Positions 5,295 to 5,352 of a stretch of 5,352 nucleotides of DNA are shown here, piece after piece; the stretch's first letter is position 1, and each line of letters opens with the position of its first letter. The position numbers and the translations under genes are program-made. The notes beneath the pieces were generated by a model, which was not told where the DNA came from, searched no databases, and saw only the letters and a program-made list of their open reading frames with translations. This DNA comes from Actinomycetota bacterium (GTDB lineage: Bacteria; Actinomycetota; Actinomycetes; Nanopelagicales; Nanopelagicaceae): contig JABMMO010000027.1 of assembly GCA_013205455.1 (NCBI GenBank), positions 1 through 5,352 on the forward strand, read 5' to 3'.

Positions 5295-5352
5295 GTCCTC
5301 GTAGCTCAGTGGATAGAGCAACCGCCTCCTAAGCGGTAGGTCGCAGGTTCAA
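5295..5352 (+). tRNA. tRNA-Arg (anticodon CCT), 3' end cut by window edge
   Basis: The visible 58 nt fold as a tRNA: acceptor 5' strand GTCCTCG (5295-5301), D stem GCTC/GAGC (5304-5307 with 5316-5319), and anticodon stem ACCGC/GCGGT (5321-5325 with 5333-5337). The 7-base anticodon loop is CTCCTAA with CCT at 5328-5330. A variable region (5338-5342), the T-stem 5' strand GCAGG (5343-5347) and the start of the TTCAA loop follow. The anticodon CCT reads the arginine codon AGG. The 3' half of the T arm and the acceptor stem lie outside the window. Confidence 0.95.

Noticed and set aside
5187..5321. Upstream extension of the saccharopine dehydrogenase-like frame to a start at 5321
   Set aside because: The extra 45 residues run through the hairpin leader and into the tRNA-Arg gene on the opposite strand, and precede the Rossmann motif that normally sits at the N-terminus.

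Overview
The window looks like ordinary chromosome from a low-GC, small-genome actinobacterium, plausibly of the freshwater acI/Nanopelagicales kind. That placement is inference. It rests on the modest GC content, tight gene packing, GTG and TTG starts, a Tat-type Rieske protein, an SDR of a form I associate with Actinobacteria, and a small secreted protein with a Cys/KLxW motif that I recall from acI proteins. I see no mobile element, CRISPR array, prophage gene or rRNA.

Layout from left to right. (1) Bases 1-368, minus strand: the N-terminal 122 codons of a homospermidine-synthase-like, NAD(P)-binding saccharopine-dehydrogenase-superfamily protein. It starts at a TTG with a strong ribosome binding site and runs off the left edge. 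(2) Bases 459-1844, minus strand: a membrane-anchored GGDEF diguanylate cyclase. (3) Bases 1872-2336, plus strand: a Tat-exported Rieske [2Fe-2S] protein, divergent from the cyclase with only 27 bp between start codons. (4) Bases 2333-3031, minus strand: a secreted Ala/Lys-rich protein with a probable helical coiled body, convergent with the Rieske gene and sharing a TTAA stop palindrome with it. (5) Bases 3170-3955, minus strand: a classical short-chain dehydrogenase/reductase. (6) Bases 3960-5186, minus strand: a full-length saccharopine dehydrogenase / carboxynorspermidine synthase-like protein, 4 nt upstream of the SDR and evidently in the same transcript. (7) Bases 5295-5352, plus strand: the 5' part of tRNA-Arg(CCT), cut by the right edge.

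A loose theme is amine/amino-acid condensation chemistry. Two different saccharopine-dehydrogenase-superfamily enzymes, one homospermidine-synthase-like and one carboxynorspermidine-dehydrogenase-like, lie about 3.6 kb apart on the same strand. The left one sits directly downstream of a diguanylate cyclase gene. Whether they share a polyamine pathway cannot be settled from this window. The other points worth checking are a hairpin that would pair with the ribosome binding site of the saccharopine-dehydrogenase-like gene, a Rieske site lacking both disulfide cysteines, and a probable leaderless start for the cyclase. I did not find a clear previously undescribed system.
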